Assembly (NCBI GenBank): GCA_934527255.1 | Contig: CAKTAM010000015.1 | Span: 1-27,350, forward strand | DNA: 27,350 nucleotides | Source: an uncultured Oscillospiraceae bacterium | GTDB lineage: Bacteria > Bacillota > Clostridia > Oscillospirales > Ruminococcaceae | Direction: 5' to 3' | Part shown: positions 23,684-27,350 of the stretch, piece by piece | Layout: each line of letters begins with the position of its first letter | Numbering within the stretch: the stretch's first letter is position 1 | Notes under the pieces: model-generated | Database searches by the model: none | Told to the model about the DNA's origin: nothing | The model's input: the letters and a program-made list of their open reading frames with translations, nothing else | Translations under genes and position numbers: made by a program

Positions 23684-24699
23684 CCGTTCATCTCCTCACG
23701 GCAGCGGTAGGGCAGCACCTGACGGCAGGCGGCGGCCACATCGGCAAAGGTCTCCGGCGTGATGGACTGCTGCCCGTCGCACCAGGCCTTTTCGGGATGG
23801 TTGTGCACCTCGACCATCAGGCCGTCCGCCCCGATGATGGCGGTGGCCAGCGCCATCGGCTTGACCAGGCTGCGGATGCCGGTGCCGTGGCTGGGGTCAA
23901 CGATGATGGGCAGGTGGGTCATGGTGCGCAGCAGCGGCACTGCCGAAAGATCCAGCGTGTTGCGGGTATCCGTGGCAAAGGTGCGGATGCCGCGCTCACA
24001 CAGGATGACCTGCTCGTTGCCGCCCGCCATGATGTACTCGGCGCTCATCAGCAGCTCGGTAAGGGTGGCGGAGAAGCCGCGCTTGAGCAGGATGGGCTTG
24101 TGCAGCTTGCCCAGCGCCTTGAGCAGCTCGAAGTTCTGCATATTGCGCGCGCCCACCTGAATGACATCCACCTCGTCAAAATAGGGCAGCTGAGAAATAT
24201 CCATGATCTCGGTGACGACCGGCAGCCCGGCCTCGTGCCCGGCGCGGATGAGCATTTTCAGTCCCTCCTCGCGCAGGCCCTGAAAGGCGTAGGGCGAGGT
24301 GCGCGGCTTGAACGCGCCGCCGCGCAGCAGGCTGGCCCCGGCGGCCTTTACCGCCTTGGCGATGGTGGTGATCTGCTCCTGGCTTTCGATGGAGCAGGGG
24401 CCTGCCATAATGCAGAAGCTGCCGCCGCCGATCACGGCGTCGCCCACGCGGATGACGGTATCCTGCCGGTGCATTTTGCGGTTGGCGCACTTGTACGGCT
24501 CCTGAATGCGGCGCACATCCTGCACGATGCTCATGGCGTTGAGCATTTCCATATCCACCGCCGTGGTGTCGCCCACCAGCCCCAGAACGGTGTTGTTGAC
24601 GCCCAGAGATTCGTGTACGGTCAGGTGCTGATCCTCCAGCCAATGGCGCAGAGAATCCAGCTGCTGCGGGTCGGGATTCGGCTTCAGAACAATAATCAT
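23680..24699 (-). CDS. aroF: DAHP synthase, AroF type I-beta (first enzyme of the shikimate pathway)
   Basis: Joins PEP and erythrose-4-phosphate to DAHP, committing carbon to aromatics. The 339-aa protein has an N-terminal ferredoxin-like regulatory domain (about 1-75, MIIVLKPNPDPQQLDSL...), as in the Thermotoga-type enzyme, followed by the barrel with MAGPCSIES, LLRGGAFKPRTSPYAFQG, QVGARNMQNFELL, KPILLKRG, VILCERGIRTF and IIVDPSHGTG. The regulatory domain type binds Tyr or Phe in relatives. ATG follows AAAGGAGAAAACATATC. It is the first structural gene of the operon and lies 89 bp after an attenuator terminator. Confidence 0.96.
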   Translation of the reverse strand: MIIVLKPNPDPQQLDSLRHWLEDQHLTVHESLGVNNTVLGLVGDTTAVDMEMLNAMSIVQDVRRIQEPYKCANRKMHRQDTVIRVGDAVIGGGSFCIMAGPCSIESQEQITTIAKAVKAAGASLLRGGAFKPRTSPYAFQGLREEGLKMLIRAGHEAGLPVVTEIMDISQLPYFDEVDVIQVGARNMQNFELLKALGKLHKPILLKRGFSATLTELLMSAEYIMAGGNEQVILCERGIRTFATDTRNTLDLSAVPLLRTMTHLPIIVDPSHGTGIRSLVKPMALATAIIGADGLMVEVHNHPEKAWCDGQQSITPETFADVAAACRQVLPYRCREEMNG

Positions 24700-24788
24700 G
24701 ATATGTTTTCTCCTTTTGTCTTGTCGGGGCGGGGCTGCGGACGCCTGCCGCGGCGTTCTCTTTTGGGGGCCTGTCGACGGGGCCGCCG

Positions 24789-24828
24789 AAAAAAGAAAGA
24801 GCCGCAGTGTGCGTTACACTGCGGCTCT
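24789..24828 (-). terminator. Attenuator terminator before aroF (segments 3:4)
   Basis: A perfect 13-bp stem (minus strand AGAGCCGCAGTGT, 24828-24816, with ACACTGCGGCTCT, 24810-24798) closes a 5-nt loop and runs straight into TTTCTTTTTT (24798-24789). It stands between the operon promoter and the aroF start, so it must be bypassed for any aro expression. Confidence 0.93.
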
Positions 24829-24880
24829 GCCCATTCGTTTTCAGCAACCGACCGTCTGCTTTGCGCGAACACAGTGTAAC
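24813..24880 (-). promoter_or_regulatory. Antiterminator pairing (segments 2:3)
   Basis: Minus-strand GTTACACTGTG (24880-24870), inside the leader ORF at codons 24-28, can pair with CGCAGTGTAAC (24823-24813): 11 pairs including one G-U. This takes up 8 of the 13 bases of the terminator 5' arm, so the two folds are mutually exclusive. GTGTA further upstream (near 24921-24917) can pair with TACAC of segment 2 as a weak protector stem. Confidence 0.85.
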
Positions 24881-24951
24881 AAAGAATACCCCTTAAAAAA
24901 GTAATAAGCGGTAAAATACACGTATTCGGCATAAAAGTAGAACTTTTTCAT
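24841..24951 (-). CDS. Phe/Tyr-rich leader peptide of the aro operon
   Basis: A 36-codon ORF starting about 53 nt after the predicted transcription start. It begins MKK, and residues 4-22 read FYFYAEYVYFTAYYFFKGY: seven Tyr and five Phe in 19 positions, with no Trp. The ORF ends with TGA at 24841, 12 bases before the terminator stem. Its role would be to stall ribosomes when charged Phe- or Tyr-tRNA is short, exposing segment 2 so that the antiterminator forms and aroF onwards is transcribed. Weak point: there is no strong Shine-Dalgarno; only GAAAGCAGC lies upstream. No other in-frame start exists after an upstream TAA. The segment is also much more AT-rich than the genes around it. Confidence 0.88.
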   Translation of the reverse strand: MKKFYFYAEYVYFTAYYFFKGYSLLHCVRAKQTVGC

Positions 24952-25010
24952 GATGAAAATGCTGCTTTCTGCGCCGGAGACCCGGCCGCACCGTTCGGTT
25001 TACAGAAAAC

Positions 25011-25038
25011 AGTATAGCACTTCTGCAAAATTTGTCAA
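25011..25038 (-). promoter_or_regulatory. Promoter of the aromatic amino-acid operon
   Basis: On the minus strand: TTGACA (25038-25033), 16-bp spacer, TATACT (25016-25011). Transcription would start near 25004. A GC hairpin (GCCGG GTCT CCGGC) follows in the untranslated leader before the leader-peptide start. Confidence 0.88.
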
Positions 25039-25151
25039 CCGGAAAATTTTTGTCCCGGCGGGGCACGGCGCCGCCCTGTAATACCCACCCGACGCATGAG
25101 CAGGGACAGGCGAAGCCGACAGTCGGCCCCCGCAGCACGGCGGGCTATAGG

Positions 25152-25187
25152 AAAAAACACCCGGCCGCCCCCTGAAAAGCGGCCGGG
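25152..25187 (-). terminator. Terminator of the DegV gene
   Basis: A perfect 9-bp stem (CCCGGCCGC 25160-25168, GCGGCCGGG 25179-25187) is followed on the minus strand by TG and TTTTTT (25157-25152). It separates the DegV unit from the aro promoter just downstream. Confidence 0.87.
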
Positions 25188-25304
25188 GAAAGCAAAGAAA
25201 CGGGGGCTCTCCATAGAAGGTGGGCTTTCTTCTTCGGCAGGCGGAAAACGGCCGGGCAGGCAAGGCCAACACCCCCGCAGGCTGCGCCGGACAGGCGCTT
25301 TGCG

Positions 25305-26177
25305 TTACGGCGTTTGGGGCGCAGGCCCCTGCGCCGGGCAGAAGAACGCCACGGCCACCGCCCCGGGGCCGACATGCGTACCGATGGTGCTGCCCAGCCG
25401 ACAGGTGGGCACATGGTCAATGTGCCCCTGCCACAGCCCGGCGCTTTGCCGCAGATACTCCTGCAGGGCCGTATCCTCCAGCCCGGAATAGCCCGCGGCG
25501 CACGGCATGCCGAAATGGATGCCGCCGCGCGCGGCCGCCGTCTGGTTGAGCAGGTTGTTGCTGGCGTGCAGGCCGCGCGCCTTGCCCAGCATGACGATCT
25601 CGCCGTTTTGCACCGTCAGCACCGGCTTGACGTTCAGCAGGCCGCCTGCCAGCGCCGCCGTGCGTGAAATGCGCCCGCCGCGGCGCAGATAATCCAGCGT
25701 ATCCACCACGCCCAGCACGCACACCTGCTCACGGCGGGCCAGCAGCTCCCGCTCCAGTGCGGCGGCCGTATACCCGGCGTCGCGCAGACGCACGGCGTAT
25801 TCCACCAGCACGCGCTCGCCCAGCGTGACGCTGAGGGTATCCACCACCCGCACCCGGCCGCCGTACCCGGCTGCGGCGGCCAGCGCGCTTTGCATGGTGC
25901 CGGACAGCCGGGACGAAATGGTCAGAATGACCGCCTCATCCTGCGGGGCCATGCGTGCCAGCGCCTGTGTGTACTGCCAGGGCGTCACCTGGCTGGTGGT
26001 GGGCAGGGTCTCGCATTCGGCCAGCATGGTATAAAATTTGCTGCCGGAAAGCGTAACGCCATCCTGATATTCCGTCTGACCAAAGCGGACGGTCAGCGGC
26101 AGCAGGCACACCCCCAGTCGCTGGGCCTCGGCCTGCGTGAGGTCGCTGGCGGAATCGGCGATCAGATAAACGGACAT
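25305..26177 (-). CDS. DegV family fatty-acid-binding protein (FakB type)
   Basis: A 290-aa cytoplasmic lipid-binding protein. Members bind a free fatty acid and present it to the kinase FakA for phosphorylation. Visible motifs: IADSASDLTQAEA at the N-terminus, LPLTVRFGQTEYQDG, TTSQVTPWQYTQAL, ILTISSRLSGTMQSA, VDTLDYLRRGGRISRTAALAGGLLNVKPVLTV and the terminal GSTIGTHVGPGAVAVAFF. Length is normal. The start at 26177 follows GGGAGGAAGACCGT; the open frame continues upstream without family similarity. No fakA is in the window. A 7-bp hairpin (26195-26213) lies just before the ribosome site. Confidence 0.92.
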   Translation of the reverse strand: MSVYLIADSASDLTQAEAQRLGVCLLPLTVRFGQTEYQDGVTLSGSKFYTMLAECETLPTTSQVTPWQYTQALARMAPQDEAVILTISSRLSGTMQSALAAAAGYGGRVRVVDTLSVTLGERVLVEYAVRLRDAGYTAAALERELLARREQVCVLGVVDTLDYLRRGGRISRTAALAGGLLNVKPVLTVQNGEIVMLGKARGLHASNNLLNQTAAARGGIHFGMPCAAGYSGLEDTALQEYLRQSAGLWQGHIDHVPTCRLGSTIGTHVGPGAVAVAFFCPAQGPAPQTP

Positions 26178-26428
26178 ACGGTCTTCCTCCCTGGGCCGGG
26201 CAGCAGGCCCGGCGTTTCTTTTTGATTTGTATGCAAGGCCGCCCGACGCCCCCAAAACGGGCTGCCGAACAACCTGCCGATGGGCCGCGGACAGCCGGCG
26301 GCGTGCATAGCTGCCAAAGCGCTTTTCGTGCCCCGGCGGCGGATGCTGCCCGGGCATCTTTTTTGCGGCGGTTCCTTTGGTTAGTGCCGCGGCGCGGCAG
26401 AAGGTTACAGCCCGGCCGAAAAAAACTT
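26178..26428. other. Divergent intergenic region, DegV / sigma factor
   Basis: About 250 bp (to the sigma promoter) without a recognisable gene. It holds a GCCGGGC/GCCCGGC hairpin (26195-26213) in the DegV leader. A weak minus-strand TTGGGG-17-ATACAA near 26227-26255 could be the DegV promoter but was too poor to list. Confidence 0.35.
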
Positions 26429-26457
26429 TTGCTTTCCCCGGCGGCATCCGGTATAAT
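26429..26457 (+). promoter_or_regulatory. Promoter of the ECF sigma gene
   Basis: TTGCTT (26429-26434), 17-bp spacer, perfect TATAAT (26452-26457). The strong -10 with weak -35 indicates housekeeping sigma control; no ECF-type GAAC...CGTC autoregulatory promoter was seen. Confidence 0.68.
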
Positions 26458-26511
26458 AAAAGGCAGCAAGCCGGGCGCAGATGCGCCGAGGGGAAAGGAG
26501 GCGCAGCCGCC

Positions 26512-27042
26512 GTGACCAATGCCGACCAACAGGAGTTTGAGGCCATCTACCGCGAAAATTACAGTCGGCTGTTTGCCTTTCTGCACCGGCTGACCGGCGA
26601 CTGGCACTTAACGGAGGAGCTGACGCAGGAGACGTTTTTTCAGGCGTTCCGCAGCTATGGCAGCTTTCGCGGGCAGTGTCAGCTGTTCACCTGGCTGGCG
26701 GGCATTGCCCGGCATGTTTTTTACCGGCACCTGCGCCGCTGCCGCCTGCAGGCCGATGCCGTCTGCCCCGACGCCGTGGCCGACGCCTGGCTGGCCGCAC
26801 AGGCCGACCCCGCCCCCGGCGTGCCCGAGCAGGCCGAGCGCGCCGCCGTCTGCCGCGCCGTGCGCGAGCTGGTGCGCACCCTGCCGCCGCGCTATCGGGA
26901 TGTGGTGATGCTGCGGCTGTACGCCGGGCTGCCCTTTGCGCAGGTGGCCGCTGCGCTGCACATCAGCGAGGGGTCGGCCAAGGTGCTGTATTTCCGCGCC
27001 CGGGAAAAGCTGGCCAGGCAGCTGCGGGAGCTGTACGGCTGA
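26512..27042 (+). CDS. ECF-type RNA polymerase sigma factor
   Basis: A 176-aa extracytoplasmic-function sigma factor. Region 2 (about 8-75) has FEAIYRENYSRLFAFLHRLTGD, ELTQETFFQAFRSYGSF and FTWLAGIARHVFYRHLRR, which bind core polymerase and the -10 element. Region 4 (about 118-172) has LPPRYRDVVMLRLYAGLPFAQVAAALHISEGSAKVLYFRAREKL, with the helix-turn-helix for the -35. The start is GTG at 26512 with AAAGGAGG 10 bases upstream; the frame is open further up, but that part is not sigma-like. The next gene is a zinc-finger anti-sigma factor, so activity is probably held in check until an envelope signal. Confidence 0.93.
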   Translation: MTNADQQEFEAIYRENYSRLFAFLHRLTGDWHLTEELTQETFFQAFRSYGSFRGQCQLFTWLAGIARHVFYRHLRRCRLQADAVCPDAVADAWLAAQADPAPGVPEQAERAAVCRAVRELVRTLPPRYRDVVMLRLYAGLPFAQVAAALHISEGSAKVLYFRAREKLARQLRELYG

Positions 27043-27087
27043 ATATCGCCCCGGGCCGCCCGCAGCAGCGGGCCGGTAACCCCCACC

Positions 27088-27174
27088 TGTGCCGTCGGGC
27101 GCGCCCTGCGGCAGCGGGCCGCGCAATGCCGCCGCCCGTTTTGGCACATCGGCCGACGGCACACCGTCGGTTTT
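27088..27174 (+). promoter_or_regulatory. Two alternative RNA folds between sigma and anti-sigma genes
   Basis: TGTGCCGTCGG (27088-27098) pairs perfectly with CCGACGGCACA (27153-27163), 11 bp. The same CCGACGG (27153-27159) can instead pair with CCGTCGG (27164-27170) around CACA, followed by TTTT: a terminator-like hairpin. The folds exclude each other, as in an attenuator, but the T-run is short. Confidence 0.5.
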
Positions 27175-27188
27175 CCGCTTTGCTTTTT

Positions 27189-27212
27189 GACAATGGATAA
27201 GACAATGGATAA
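27189..27212 (+). repeat. Tandem 12-bp repeat before the anti-sigma gene
   Basis: GACAATGGATAA occurs twice without gap (27189-27200, 27201-27212). The first copy together with the preceding TT forms TTGACA, a -35-like element, but no good -10 follows. It lies 22 bp before the anti-sigma start codon. Confidence 0.75.
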
Positions 27213-27234
27213 ACAGAGAAAAAGGAGTGCTTGT

Positions 27235-27350
27235 ATGCCTGAGCAGACGCTTTGCTGCGCCGTAGTGCGCGACCTCGCCGCCCTGTACACCGACGGGCAG
27301 GCCAGCCCCGAGACCGCCGCTGCCGTGCGGCGGCATCTGCTGGGCTGCGC
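27235..27350 (+). CDS. Zinc-finger (zf-HC2) anti-sigma factor, 5' part only
   Basis: Only the first 38 residues are inside the window. They read as an anti-sigma zinc-binding domain: Cys7/Cys8, VVRDLAALYTDGQASPET, then RRHLLGC with His34 and Cys38 spaced as H-x3-C, the first half of the H-x3-C-x2-C signature. The family binds and silences its partner ECF sigma factor; a membrane span and sensor domain usually follow. The start has AAAGGAG (27221-27227) upstream. A 192-bp gap from the sigma gene is unusually long, since such pairs often overlap. Confidence 0.85.
   Translation, partial: MPEQTLCCAVVRDLAALYTDGQASPETAAAVRRHLLGC

Noticed and set aside
24696..24932. 78-aa minus-strand ORF overlapping the attenuator region in another frame
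   Set aside because: It reads through the terminator stem and U-tract and lacks a ribosome site; the Phe/Tyr leader ORF with matching RNA structures explains the region better.
24700..25010. T-box riboswitch upstream of aroF
   Set aside because: The conserved T-box core (GGTGG...ACCGCG type) and specifier-loop architecture were not found; the leader ORF accounts for the control region.
1..27350. tRNA, rRNA, CRISPR arrays, insertion sequences, prophage genes
   Set aside because: Looked for on both strands and none seen; the lysozyme has a signal peptide and no phage neighbours.

Overview
The window is strongly GC-rich, densely coded bacterial DNA with Shine-Dalgarno sites of the GGAGG type and sigma-A-like promoters. 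Gene content (fucI/fucU, a GH106-like hydrolase, a clostridial-type aro cluster, DegV, a GH25 lysozyme, an ECF sigma/zf-HC2 anti-sigma pair) points to a high-GC gut member of the Clostridia, probably Oscillospiraceae (Gemmiger/Subdoligranulum/Faecalibacterium-like). The taxonomic placement is inference from protein style, not a search.

Layout. 1-5.5 kb (+): the 3' part of L-fucose isomerase, fucose mutarotase fucU, and a large GH106-like glycoside hydrolase with its own promoter, i.e. deoxysugar use. 5.5-7.2 kb: an MFS transporter (-) with a long 5' leader, divergent from an E2-acyltransferase-like gene (+), which is followed by a PHP-domain phosphatase (+). 9.2-10.2 kb (-): a secreted GH25 lysozyme with LysM. 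10.6-14.4 kb (-): a four-gene operon for a polar amino-acid ABC transporter plus an M20 amidohydrolase; its promoter carries two ArgR/AhrC-like boxes.

14.8-25.0 kb (-): one roughly 10 kb aromatic amino-acid operon, aroF-tyrA-orfX-aroB-aroA-aroC-pheA-aroE/aroK-aroQ. It encodes every step from PEP + erythrose-4-phosphate to chorismate, and then to phenylpyruvate and 4-hydroxyphenylpyruvate. AroE and AroK are fused, AroC carries an Ala/Pro-rich insertion of about 52 residues, and orfX is a ThyX-like protein without the usual RHR motif.

The most striking element lies in front of aroF. A consensus promoter is followed by a 36-codon leader ORF in which 12 of 19 consecutive codons (4-22) are Phe or Tyr. 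A perfect 13-bp terminator hairpin with a U-tract comes next. A mutually exclusive antiterminator pairing joins the leader ORF to the terminator's 5' arm. This is a classical ribosome-mediated attenuator that would sense charged Phe- and Tyr-tRNA, in a lineage where T-box or protein control is the more familiar solution.

25.3-27.35 kb: a DegV fatty-acid-binding protein (-), then an ECF sigma factor and the start of a zinc-finger anti-sigma factor (+). The gap between these two can fold into two alternative structures.
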